Shown here piece after piece: positions 17,840 through 26,025 of a stretch of 64,000 nt of DNA. The notes under the pieces are model-generated. The model had not been told where the DNA came from and did not search any database. It worked only from the letters and a program-made list of their open reading frames with translations. Within the stretch, counting starts at the first letter, position 1. Each line of letters opens with the position of its first letter. Made by a program: the position numbers and the translations under genes. The DNA is from Parvibaculum sp. (GTDB lineage Bacteria; Pseudomonadota; Alphaproteobacteria; Parvibaculales; Parvibaculaceae): contig NZ_JAUSBV010000011.1 of the NCBI RefSeq assembly GCF_030651915.1, positions 18,594 to 82,593 on the forward strand. The letters run 5' to 3'.

Positions 17840-18391
17840 ATGTTTGGATTTCTTGCCCGCCGCCTCATCGATACGCAAGAGCGGTTGACCGGATCGAGCG
17901 CCGATTATGCGCGTGACCTCTATGCCGGCTCGCCCGGCGCTTTCTGGCGCTTTACAATTTCCATGATGTCGTCCCGCTACGTGAAGACATTGCCTCCGGA
18001 AGCCTACTGCGCCGCGGGATTCGGTGCCCTGCGCGCCGAGGATTGTGGCCCATGCGTCCAGATCGGCGTCAACCTCGCCCTCGCGCAAGGCATCGCAACC
18101 GCCGTCGTGCGCGCCGCCGCAACGGGCGATGTCGCATCGCTCAGCGAGGAAAACCGGCTGGCCTACGAATTTGCCTATGCAGTCGCAACGCGCGACCTCC
18201 GCGCGGAGGAGTTGCGGCCCATGGTCGAAAGAAACTGGGGCAAGGCCGGCCTTGCCGAACTGGCTCTGGAAATCGCAAGCGTGCGGGCCTATCCGGCAAT
18301 GAAGCGCGCTTTGGGCTATGCTCAAACCTGCCAGCGCGTCGTCATTGAAGGCGAGGTGGCCGACGCGCGGCCAAGGGAGGCAGCGGCATGA
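17840..18391 (+). CDS. AhpD-like/carboxymuconolactone decarboxylase-fold protein
   Basis: A 183-residue protein of the all-helical CMD/AhpD superfamily. A redox-type CGPC (Cys69-Cys72) follows an acidic residue (AEDCGPC). The histidine four residues after the second cysteine, which AhpD uses in its proton relay, is not there (Gly76). A peroxidase-reductase role is therefore possible but not certain. Genes of this family are the standard partners of ECF41 sigma factors. The ATG at 17840 has AAGGAGA in front, and the stop overlaps the sigma-factor start (ATGA at 18388-18391), so the two are translationally coupled. Confidence 0.75.
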   Translation: MFGFLARRLIDTQERLTGSSADYARDLYAGSPGAFWRFTISMMSSRYVKTLPPEAYCAAGFGALRAEDCGPCVQIGVNLALAQGIATAVVRAAATGDVASLSEENRLAYEFAYAVATRDLRAEELRPMVERNWGKAGLAELALEIASVRAYPAMKRALGYAQTCQRVVIEGEVADARPREAAA

Positions 18392-19281
18392 CCGCTACGG
18401 CAAAATCGGTGCGAAGCGACGAGATGTTCGAGCGCCATCGCGCCCGCGCCTTCTCGGTCGCTTATCGAATTGTCGGGTCGGTCAGCGACGCCGAGGATGT
18501 GGTGCAGGAAGCGTGGCTCCGTTGGCGTGGCATCGATCCCGCGACGATCCGCAACCCCGATGCCTGGCTCGTTACCACCACGGCGCGCCTCGGCATCGAC
18601 GCCTTGCGCGCCGCACGGGCACGCCGCGAAACCTATGTCGGACCATGGCTGCCCGAGCCAATGGTCGAGGCCGCCGCTGACGCCGAGCCGACGCCGGAGG
18701 ACCGCCTTGCGCTCGCCGACGACGTGTCGATGGCGCTGCTTCATGTGCTGGAGCGTCTCGCGCCGGAGGAGCGCGCGGCGTTTCTTCTGCATGATGCATT
18801 TGACTATGACTATGGCGAGCTGGCAGCCCTTCTCGGCAAGTCGGAAGCGGCCTGCCGCCAGACGGTGAGCCGCGCGCGCCGCCGCGTGCATGACGAGCAT
18901 CCCCGTTTCGACACCAGCGCCCGCGAACATGCGCGCCTCGCCGCCGCATTCGGCAATGCAATCGCCGCCGCCGATCCAAAGGCCTTGCTCGAATGCTTCA
19001 CGGAAGACGTCGTGTTCTATTCGGATGGCGGCGGCAAGGCCATCGCAGCGCTCAATCCGATCCATGGAGCGGACAGCGTCAGACGGTTCTTCTTCGGGAT
19101 ATTGAAGAAAGCACAAGGCGCGATAGAAGCGCGTGCGGTTACGGTCAATGGTCGACCGGGCTTCGTTCTGGAAACGGGCGGAAAGCTGGACACGGTCCTG
19201 ACCTTCGGCATCGCCGACGGCCGCATAGCGGCGGTCTATGCAATGCGCAATCCAGACAAGCTGGCGCGGGTCAGGGTCTAG
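18388..19281 (+). CDS. ECF41-family RNA polymerase sigma factor with SnoaL-like C-terminal domain
   Basis: A 297-residue sigma factor. Region 2 lies at about residues 18-85 (DAEDVVQEAWLRW) and region 4 at 115-168. The C-terminal SnoaL-like domain replaces an anti-sigma factor. Three ECF41 signatures are present: WLPEP in the linker (87-91), DGGGK (213-217) and NPDKL (288-292). In this group the C-terminal domain controls activity in place of a membrane anti-sigma. The gene is coupled to a CMD-fold gene, and a matching promoter precedes the operon, so it probably activates its own transcription. The inducing signal is unknown. Confidence 0.92.
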   Translation: MTATAKSVRSDEMFERHRARAFSVAYRIVGSVSDAEDVVQEAWLRWRGIDPATIRNPDAWLVTTTARLGIDALRAARARRETYVGPWLPEPMVEAAADAEPTPEDRLALADDVSMALLHVLERLAPEERAAFLLHDAFDYDYGELAALLGKSEAACRQTVSRARRRVHDEHPRFDTSAREHARLAAAFGNAIAAADPKALLECFTEDVVFYSDGGGKAIAALNPIHGADSVRRFFFGILKKAQGAIEARAVTVNGRPGFVLETGGKLDTVLTFGIADGRIAAVYAMRNPDKLARVRV

Positions 19282-19290
19282 CAGGAAGCG

Positions 19291-20250
19291 TCAGGACGCC
19301 TTGCCCTTCTTGGCGAGCGGGTGGTGCGTCTGCACCAGCTCCTTCAGCCGCTCGTCCAGCACATGCGTGTAAATCTGCGTGGTCGAGATGTCGGCATGGC
19401 CCAGCATCTGCTGCACGGCACGCAAATCGGCGCCATTGGCCAGAAGATGGCTGGCAAAGGCATGCCGCAGCGTATGCGGCGACACCCGCGTCGGGTCCAG
19501 ACCGGCGGAGGTGGCGAGATCTTTCAGCAATTGCGCGAAGCGATGCCGCGTCAGATGACCTTGCCGGCCACGCGATGGAAAGAGCCAAGGCGAGGACTTG
19601 TCGCCGAGCCGCAGCGCGCGCAAGGGCAGATAGGTGTCGATGGCAGTGCGCGCCGTCTCCGACAGCGGCACCAGCCGCTCGCGGCCACCCTTGCCGCTCA
19701 CCGAAAGAAATCGCTCGTCGCCTCTGACCGCCGAAAGCGGCAGTCCCACCAACTCCGAAACACGCAGGCCCGTCGCATAAAGAACTTCCATCAGACCAAC
19801 GATCCGCGCGCGCTTGTAGGCCAGAACCGCCTCCTCATGCGTGCGCCCGTCCTCGGCGCGCCGGGCTGCGGCCAACAATCCGTCCACTTCCTCGACAGTC
19901 AGTGTTTTCGGCAGCGGCCGCGCCCGGCGCGGCCCTTCGATCGAGCCGCAAGGGTCGTCCTTGCGTACGCCGTCGGCAAAGAGAAAGCCGTGGAACTGAC
20001 GAATGGCGGAAAGCCGTCGTGCCGCTGTGGATGCCGACAAGCCTTGTGCAGCGACGTGCTCCAGATAGTCGCGAATGTCCTTGGCCGTCGCCTCGGTCGG
20101 TGACTTTCCAGATGTCGCGAGAAAGCTGGAAAAATCCTTCAGATCGCGTTCATAGGCGTCAAGCGTGTTGCGCGCCGCGCCACGCTCGGCACTCAGCATT
20201 TCGAGAAAGGCTTCGAGATGAAGTCCGCGCTCCACGGATACTTTCGGCAT
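19291..20250 (-). CDS. xerD: Tyrosine recombinase XerD
   Basis: A 319-residue integrase with the full catalytic set: Arg in YATGLRVSEL, Lys in GKGGRERLVPL, HTLRHAFASHLL, LGHADIS and the nucleophile Tyr in TQIYTHV. The N-terminal SAM-like core-binding domain occupies about residues 8-95. With XerC it resolves chromosome dimers at dif under FtsK control. The ATG at 20250 is preferred to an in-frame GTG three codons upstream. It is a housekeeping recombinase and not a phage integrase: the neighbours are accA, aroK and aroB. Confidence 0.92.
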   Translation of the reverse strand: MPKVSVERGLHLEAFLEMLSAERGAARNTLDAYERDLKDFSSFLATSGKSPTEATAKDIRDYLEHVAAQGLSASTAARRLSAIRQFHGFLFADGVRKDDPCGSIEGPRRARPLPKTLTVEEVDGLLAAARRAEDGRTHEEAVLAYKRARIVGLMEVLYATGLRVSELVGLPLSAVRGDERFLSVSGKGGRERLVPLSETARTAIDTYLPLRALRLGDKSSPWLFPSRGRQGHLTRHRFAQLLKDLATSAGLDPTRVSPHTLRHAFASHLLANGADLRAVQQMLGHADISTTQIYTHVLDERLKELVQTHHPLAKKGKAS

Positions 20251-20269
20251 TCCAACCACCCGATGTTAC

Positions 20270-22201
20270 TCAACCACGTCCGGCGTAACTGCGCGCAAAA
20301 AGCGCTTCGAGAGCAAGGCGCCGGGCCTCACTTTCAAGTTCGACCGCCCTGAGACTGGCTGTCGCCTGCGCCACCGCTCTGGGATGCACGGCGCCAGGCC
20401 CACCCAGGCCCAGCACGTCGAGCGACAGCAAAACCGTTTCACCAATGGCCTTCTTGTGGCCTGCCATCTGCAATTGGCTGAGCAGCACTTCGGAAGACGC
20501 ATCGCCCGAGAGAGCGCTACGCGCGTCGAGCAGAGCTTCCCACACGGCAGACGTCGGCGAGTGGCCAAGGGCATCGAGGAGCATGGCTTCACAGGCGGCA
20601 AAAGCCTGTGCCGCGCGTTCGCCGGAGCGCAGGTCGGCGATGATCTCGGCCGACACACTTTCGCTGTCGAAGCCTGCTGCGGTGCCACCTGCAATTCGCA
20701 TCAACGCTGCGAGTTCGCGTCCGTCGCGGCCAAGGCCCGGCGTCGATTGCGTCAGTGCAAACCATTCAGCCGCTCTGGTCCGCTCACCGAGAGCAAGGAA
20801 GGCGCGCGTGGCGCTGGCCGCCATCGGACGCAAGGCATCGGATGGCGTCATACTGCTGAGTTCTTCGTGCAATGCTTCGACCGTCGGATAATAGAGCCCG
20901 GCCGATTCCGACGTCGCGAAAGCAAGCTTGAAGAGCCGCATCCGGTCGTCGGCGGCAACCGCTGCATCAATCGCCTGATGGATCATCGCGCGCCGCAGTG
21001 GCGACGCCTCCGGAATATCGGAGGTCAGCAGGCCCGCCATCTGCTCTTCGGTAAAGGTCGGCATCTTGTAGTAGGTCGCGAGCTCACGCCCGTCGATCAG
21101 ATCGTACCGCGCTGCGCGTTCGGCAACCGCCATGCGAATTTCGTCACTCAATGCACCGTTGCGCAGCAAGCCCGGCAACAGCGCCGGGTCGGCAATCTCT
21201 GCAACATTGTCCGGCAGGTCGCGGCCGGCGAGCCGGTAGAAGGCGGCATCGACGATGCTGAGCTTGTTGGGCTCCGGCGCGCGCAGGAAAATCCCGGCGG
21301 CCGCTTCGCTCGCCAGCGAAAAAAACAACGCGTCGTTCAGCCCTTCCTCGCGCGCAAGGTCGAGCGTCAAATTGGCAATCTCGGGATTTCCGGCAACAAT
21401 CTGGCAATAAGCGCTGAGTTTGACCGCAAAGGCCGCCATGTCATTCCGCGCCGGATCGTTGCCGGGTGGAATATCGGCCAGCGCCGCGCAAGCCCGATTG
21501 TCGTCACCCGCCGCCAGTGCCGCGCGCGCCAACTCGACCGCAATCTGCGGCGATCGGGCGGCGCCACCCGCAAGCGCCAGTTGCAGTGCGGCATCCGTCT
21601 GCCCGGCCGCCAGCAGCCTGTTCAGTCGTGCCGCCAGCAGCGGCACGCCGCTGCCCGCCCCTTCCGGAGGTTGGGCACCCGTCAACAGCAGCCGTCGAGC
21701 CAGATCGGCCATCACCGGCGAGCCGGTTGCGACGGGAAGCCGCACCAAATAAATCTCGATATCGGTACGTGAAGCGCCCCGCCACATGGCCGGTCCAAAG
21801 CCGCCGTCCTGCATCCCGAGCAAGCCGACACTCGACGTATCGACGCCGGACAAGGAGCCGATCTGGACATCCGTCCGCGCCGCGCCGGGCACGGCACTGA
21901 GCATACGAACCGCTGGCTCGCTGGACTGGAGACCGGCCGGAAAAAGTTGCGAAGGCGCGCTGCGTGACGCAGCCGGCAAATCGGGCGAAGACAGGCCCGA
22001 AGCAGGCGTCGTCGCGCCATAGCCTGGCGGCACGATGCTCTGCGGCCCGGCAGGCGACGAGGCCGGCGCGGGCTCCATACCCCCAGGGGCCTGCAGGACA
22101 TTCGTCCCTTGGGCAAACACCAATGTGGCGGGCATCGCGACGGCAATGAGAAACGCGAGGCCGACGGCGCGACACCCTTGCCTAGCGCGGAAACTGACCA
22201 T
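20270..22201 (-). CDS. Large secreted protein of unknown function, helical-repeat-like
   Basis: A 643-residue protein with a signal peptide (VGLAFLIAVAMPATLVFAQ). A Pro/Ala/Ser-rich stretch follows to about residue 100. The remainder is an Ala/Leu-rich helical region that could be a solenoid of TPR-like repeats (for example ARLNRLLAAGQTDAALQLAL and NDALFFSLASEAAAG). I do not recognise a named family; such proteins occur upstream of xerD in some alphaproteobacteria. The ATG at 22201 follows GGAGAAGG and begins the signal peptide, so it is preferred to the longer frame. The 5' end overlaps the stop of the tiny membrane gene. Confidence 0.7.
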   Translation of the reverse strand: MVSFRARQGCRAVGLAFLIAVAMPATLVFAQGTNVLQAPGGMEPAPASSPAGPQSIVPPGYGATTPASGLSSPDLPAASRSAPSQLFPAGLQSSEPAVRMLSAVPGAARTDVQIGSLSGVDTSSVGLLGMQDGGFGPAMWRGASRTDIEIYLVRLPVATGSPVMADLARRLLLTGAQPPEGAGSGVPLLAARLNRLLAAGQTDAALQLALAGGAARSPQIAVELARAALAAGDDNRACAALADIPPGNDPARNDMAAFAVKLSAYCQIVAGNPEIANLTLDLAREEGLNDALFFSLASEAAAGIFLRAPEPNKLSIVDAAFYRLAGRDLPDNVAEIADPALLPGLLRNGALSDEIRMAVAERAARYDLIDGRELATYYKMPTFTEEQMAGLLTSDIPEASPLRRAMIHQAIDAAVAADDRMRLFKLAFATSESAGLYYPTVEALHEELSSMTPSDALRPMAASATRAFLALGERTRAAEWFALTQSTPGLGRDGRELAALMRIAGGTAAGFDSESVSAEIIADLRSGERAAQAFAACEAMLLDALGHSPTSAVWEALLDARSALSGDASSEVLLSQLQMAGHKKAIGETVLLSLDVLGLGGPGAVHPRAVAQATASLRAVELESEARRLALEALFARSYAGRG

Positions 22202-22325
22202 CTGGGAGAACCTTCTCCACTGTCTGAACCTCGGGCACGACAGCCCGATCAAGATAAAAGAGACCGCCGGCGAATACCGCCGCGAGCACGGCGACGACGA
22301 CAAGGAGGCCGGTTGCGCGGCTCAT
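22182..22325 (-). CDS. 47-residue single-span membrane protein
   Basis: A short gene read directly from the sequence. The ATG at 22323-22325 is preceded by a clear ribosome binding site (GAGAAGGA, about 7 bases upstream), and TAG is at 22182-22184. The product has one hydrophobic helix at about residues 6-25 (GLLVVVAVLAAVFAGGLFYL) and a short charged tail with PEVQTVEKVLPDGQF. It overlaps the start of the 643-residue secreted protein by 20 bases in another frame, which suggests translational coupling. The function is unknown. It would be missed by annotation with a 60-codon cut-off. Confidence 0.62.
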   Translation of the reverse strand: MSRATGLLVVVAVLAAVFAGGLFYLDRAVVPEVQTVEKVLPDGQFPR

Positions 22326-22624
22326 CGTTTGTTCCTTCTCAAGGCCCGTGGCGGACCGTTGCTGTCATATCGCCATAACGGGAGAAAAAGCCTTAGGCCC
22401 CGCTTGCGGCGAAAATGGGGCGCGACGGGAGCACCCCCTTACCTTATCTACAACCCCGCCTTCGCTGGAACCGTGCTAACAATCCGGTAGGATAGCTGCT
22501 TTTCGCCACCCTGCTGGGCCGGCTCGGCTAGGGAATCGGCGGGAGAATAGAACAGCAAGGTTAAGGCCGCTATATCGGGCAAGCATGGCCCATATTGAAA
22601 GCCGCCGCCTGACGGACAGGAATA

Positions 22625-23233
22625 ATGGCAAGGAACGAACAGCTTAGCGCGGCAGACACGGACATGGGCGAGACCCTCGCACCGGTGCCCCGCAACGAGC
22701 GTTCGATTGTCTTGGTCGGCCTGATGGGTGCCGGCAAGACGACGGTCGGTCGCCGTCTTGCCCGCCGGCTCGATCTCGACTTTGTAGATGCCGACGCCGA
22801 AATCGAGCAGGCAGCCGGGGAGACCGTTCCCGAGATCTTCGCCCGCCATGGCGAGGCCGCTTTCCGCGCCGGCGAACGCCGCGTCATCACCCGGCTGCTG
22901 GCGGGCCCGCCGCATGTGCTGGCGACGGGCGGCGGCGCCTTCATGGACCCGGTGACGCGTGCCAATATCGCCGCGCGCGGTATTTCGATCTGGCTGAAGG
23001 CCGATCTCGATGTGCTGATGAAGCGCGTCGCCAAGCGCGGCGACAGGCCGTTGCTGGACAATGGCAACCCGCGCGCCACCATGAGACGCCTGATCGACGA
23101 GCGCTACCCGGTCTATGCCGAGGCCGATATTGCGATCGAAAGTGTCGAAGGTCCGCATGAAGCGGTCGTCGAAACCATCATCGGCAAGTTGAAGGAATTC
23201 CGCAGTCGGAGTGGCGGAGAAGACAATGACTGA
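22625..23233 (+). CDS. aroK: Shikimate kinase
   Basis: A 202-residue shikimate kinase. Walker A GLMGAGKTT is at about residues 32-40. The shikimate-binding Asp/Arg segment DADAEIEQAAG, the GGGAF motif and the lid region RGDRPLL follow in family order. It phosphorylates shikimate at O3 in chorismate synthesis. The N-terminal 25 residues are longer than the E. coli enzyme, as is usual in alphaproteobacteria. The ATG at 22625 has AGGAAT in front. The stop overlaps the aroB start by 8 bases, so the two are translated together. Confidence 0.94.
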   Translation: MARNEQLSAADTDMGETLAPVPRNERSIVLVGLMGAGKTTVGRRLARRLDLDFVDADAEIEQAAGETVPEIFARHGEAAFRAGERRVITRLLAGPPHVLATGGGAFMDPVTRANIAARGISIWLKADLDVLMKRVAKRGDRPLLDNGNPRATMRRLIDERYPVYAEADIAIESVEGPHEAVVETIIGKLKEFRSRSGGEDND

Positions 23234-24344
23234 CACCATTCGAAGAGTCGCCGTCGATCTCGGCAGCCGCACCTACGACATTCTGGTCGGGCCCGGGCTT
23301 ATCGCCGATGCGGGCATACATCTGAAGCCGCTGCTGCGCCGTGCGCGCCTTGCCGTCGTCACCGACGAGACGGTGGCGCGCCTCCACTTGCCCACCTTGC
23401 AAAAGAGCCTCGATGCGGCGGGCATCCGCCACGACACGATCGTCTTGCCGGCAGGCGAAAGCACCAAGTCGTTCGCGCAACTCGAAAAACTGACCGAATG
23501 GCTCCTTGAGACCGGCATCGAACGCGGAGACCTCGTCGTCGCGCTGGGCGGCGGCGTGATCGGCGACCTGACCGGCTTTGCCGCCGCGATCCTGCGCCGT
23601 GGCGTCGATTTCGCACAAATTCCGACGACGCTGCTCTCGCAGGTCGACAGCTCCGTCGGCGGCAAAACCGGCATCAACACGCGGCAAGGCAAGAACCTCG
23701 CCGGCGCCTTCCACCAGCCACGCCTGGTACTAGCCGACGTCGCCGCGCTCGAAACCCTGCCGATGCGCGAATTTCTGGCCGGTTACGCCGAGGTGGTCAA
23801 ATACGGGCTGATTGGCGACCGCGCCTTTTTCGATTGGCTGGAGACAAATCTCGACCGCCTGACCCAAGGCGACCGCGACACGCGTATCCACGCCATCGTC
23901 AAAAGCTGCGAAGCGAAAGCGGCAACCGTCGCCGCCGACGAACGTGAAAGCGGGGTCCGGGCACTGCTTAATCTCGGCCACACCTTCGGCCACGCGCTGG
24001 AAGCTGCCACCGGTTTCTCGCAACGCCTCATCCACGGCGAGGGCGTTGCCATCGGCATGGCGCTGGCTTTCGATCTGTCGGCGCGTCTCGGTCTCTGTCC
24101 TGGACAGGACGCCCTGCGTGTCCGTCGCCACCTCATGCACGCCGGCTTGCCGGCCCGGCTTGCTGACGTGCCAGGCACGCTGCCAGATGCCGATGGCCTG
24201 ATTGCGCTGATGGCGCAGGACAAGAAGGTTGTCGACGGCAAGCTCACTTTCATTCTGGCCCGCAGCATCGGCGAGGCATTTATCACGCGCGACGTGGAAC
24301 TATCCTCCTTGCGCGATCTGCTGCGGGAACGGGAGCCCGCCTGA
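23226..24344 (+). CDS. aroB: 3-Dehydroquinate synthase
   Basis: A 372-residue AroB. The NAD-binding glycine motif GGGVIGDLTGF lies at about residues 107-117. The metal-binding and active-site stretches SQVDSSVGGKTGIN, ELAG-like FLAGYAEVVKYG and LNLGHTFGHALE (with catalytic histidines) are intact. It converts DAHP to 3-dehydroquinate in the shikimate pathway. The ATG at 23226 begins the family's usual opening, five codons after the longest frame. aroK overlaps in front, and the CNNM gene starts 1 base after the stop, giving an aroK-aroB-CNNM operon. Confidence 0.95.
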   Translation: MTDTIRRVAVDLGSRTYDILVGPGLIADAGIHLKPLLRRARLAVVTDETVARLHLPTLQKSLDAAGIRHDTIVLPAGESTKSFAQLEKLTEWLLETGIERGDLVVALGGGVIGDLTGFAAAILRRGVDFAQIPTTLLSQVDSSVGGKTGINTRQGKNLAGAFHQPRLVLADVAALETLPMREFLAGYAEVVKYGLIGDRAFFDWLETNLDRLTQGDRDTRIHAIVKSCEAKAATVAADERESGVRALLNLGHTFGHALEAATGFSQRLIHGEGVAIGMALAFDLSARLGLCPGQDALRVRRHLMHAGLPARLADVPGTLPDADGLIALMAQDKKVVDGKLTFILARSIGEAFITRDVELSSLRDLLREREPA

Positions 24345-24345
24345 C

Positions 24346-25638
24346 ATGGTATCCCTCGGCCTTAGTGCCATTCTCGGCGCCATTCTCTTGCTGTTGCTGT
24401 TCTCGGCCTTCTTCTCGGGCTCTGAAACGGCGCTCACCGCCGCGTCGCGCGCGCGCATGCACCGCCTCGCCGAAGATGGAAGCAAGCGCGCACGCACGGT
24501 CCTTACCCTCACCGAGGATCGCGAGCGTCTGATCGGTGCGGTGCTGCTCGGCAACAATCTTGTCAACATTCTGGCCTCGGCACTTGCGACCAGTTTGTTT
24601 CTCGCGCTGTTCGGAGACGCCGGCGTCGTTTATGCGACATTGGTCATGACGGCCGTCGTCCTGGTTTTTGCGGAAGTCGCGCCCAAGACAGTGGCCATCA
24701 CCAACACCGATCGCGTCGCGCTGGCCGTCGCGCCGATCTTGCGTGTCGTTACCTTTGTATTCGGGCCGATCACGGCTGCCGTGCAATTCATCGTCCGCAT
24801 TGCGTTGCGCCCCTTCGGCCTCAATGTCGGTCAGAACCAGCAGGTTCTTTCTGCGCATGAGGAATTGCGCGGCGCGATCAACCTGCATCACCACGAAGGC
24901 AGCGTCGTCAAGATCGACCGGGACATGCTGGGCGGCATCCTCGATCTGCGCGATCTCGAGGTCAGTGACGTCATGGTTCACCGCAAGAACATCGTGATGA
25001 TCGACACGTCACAGCCCAACAGCGAGATCATCTCCCAGGCGCTAGCAAGCCCGCACACGCGCTTTCCGCTTTGGCGTGACGATCCGGAAAATATCGTCGG
25101 CGTCCTGCACGCCAAGGATCTGCTGCGCGCGCTCGCAGGCGCGGGCTGGACGGCGGACAGCATCGACATTCTTTCCGTCGCCACCAAACCCTGGTTCGTA
25201 CCCGACACGACCGCGTTGCAGGACCAGCTCAACGCGTTCCTTCGCCGCAAGACGCATTTCGCGCTTGTCGTCGACGAGTATGGCGCACTGATGGGCCTGA
25301 TCACGCTGGAAGACATTCTCGAGGAAATCGTCGGCGACATTCGCGATGAGCACGATATCGAGGTCGCTGGCGTCCGCCTCCAGCCCGACGGCTCGGTCGT
25401 CGTCAACGGCGTCGTGCCGATCCGCGACCTCAATCGCGCCTTCGACTGGTCGCTGCCCGACGAGGAAGCAACCACTGTTGCCGGTCTCGTCATCCACGAG
25501 GCGCGCACCATTCCGGAAGTCGGCCAGACCTTCACCTTCCACGGTTTCCGCTTCGAGATCCTGCGTCGCCAGCGCAACCAGATTGCTCAACTCCGCATCG
25601 CGCCTGTCCGCAGCCTCAAGGCCGCCGCTAGCGGCTAG
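24346..25638 (+). CDS. CNNM/CorC-family membrane protein with CBS domains
   Basis: A 430-residue HlyC/CorC (CNNM) family protein. The DUF21 membrane domain (about residues 1-190) has three to four hydrophobic helices with FFSGSETALTAASRARM, the family's first-helix signature. A pair of CBS domains follows (about 210-335; EVSDVMVHRKNIVMID, YGALMGLITLEDILEEIVGDI), then the CorC_HlyC domain to the end. The family is tied to Mg2+/Co2+ efflux or tolerance. The start at 24346 follows the aroB stop directly. The last codon overlaps the convergent bolA stop within CTAG at 25635-25638. Confidence 0.9.
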   Translation: MVSLGLSAILGAILLLLLFSAFFSGSETALTAASRARMHRLAEDGSKRARTVLTLTEDRERLIGAVLLGNNLVNILASALATSLFLALFGDAGVVYATLVMTAVVLVFAEVAPKTVAITNTDRVALAVAPILRVVTFVFGPITAAVQFIVRIALRPFGLNVGQNQQVLSAHEELRGAINLHHHEGSVVKIDRDMLGGILDLRDLEVSDVMVHRKNIVMIDTSQPNSEIISQALASPHTRFPLWRDDPENIVGVLHAKDLLRALAGAGWTADSIDILSVATKPWFVPDTTALQDQLNAFLRRKTHFALVVDEYGALMGLITLEDILEEIVGDIRDEHDIEVAGVRLQPDGSVVVNGVVPIRDLNRAFDWSLPDEEATTVAGLVIHEARTIPEVGQTFTFHGFRFEILRRQRNQIAQLRIAPVRSLKAAASG

Positions 25639-25919
25639 CGCGGATCGGTGGCCGCTTCTTCCGGCGTCATCGCCTTGATGCTGAGGGCATGGATCGGATG
25701 GCCCATCTCTTCTTTCAGCGCCGCCGTTACCGCACGCTGACGCTCCACCCGCGACTTTCCTGCAAAGCCCGTGGCCACGACGATGACGCGGAAATGGCTT
25801 TCACCGCCCGGCCGGTGCCCGGCATGGCCTTTATGGAGATGCGACTGGTCCTCGATCTCGAGCCTGGTCGGTGCGAGCGCCGCTTCGAGCTTGCGGCGCA
25901 TGGTCTCGGCGACAGTCAT
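25635..25919 (-). CDS. BolA-family protein
   Basis: A 94-residue BolA protein. The class-II KH-like fold is recognisable from the N-terminal RRKLEAALAPTRLEIEDQS, the conserved HxxHxGH-like LHKGHAGH (about residues 28-35) and the C-terminal HALSIKAMTPEE. BolA proteins pair with monothiol glutaredoxins through [2Fe-2S] clusters, linking iron status and cell shape. The gene diverges from the dnaJ-like gene across 106 bases, an order shared by many Rhizobiales. Confidence 0.92.
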   Translation of the reverse strand: MTVAETMRRKLEAALAPTRLEIEDQSHLHKGHAGHRPGGESHFRVIVVATGFAGKSRVERQRAVTAALKEEMGHPIHALSIKAMTPEEAATDPR

Positions 25920-26025
25920 ACGGATTTCCGGTTAACCTGTTTGTTAATGCATGGATGGTCAACGTAACGGCACAGCACGACATGCTTCCTTGTTTTAGGT
26001 CCAGCGCCAACCCATAATTTGAACT

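Noticed and set aside
19291..20250. XerD considered as a prophage or island integrase for the ECF41 operon
   Set aside because: The protein is a standard housekeeping XerD, with conserved chromosomal neighbours and no attachment-like repeats.
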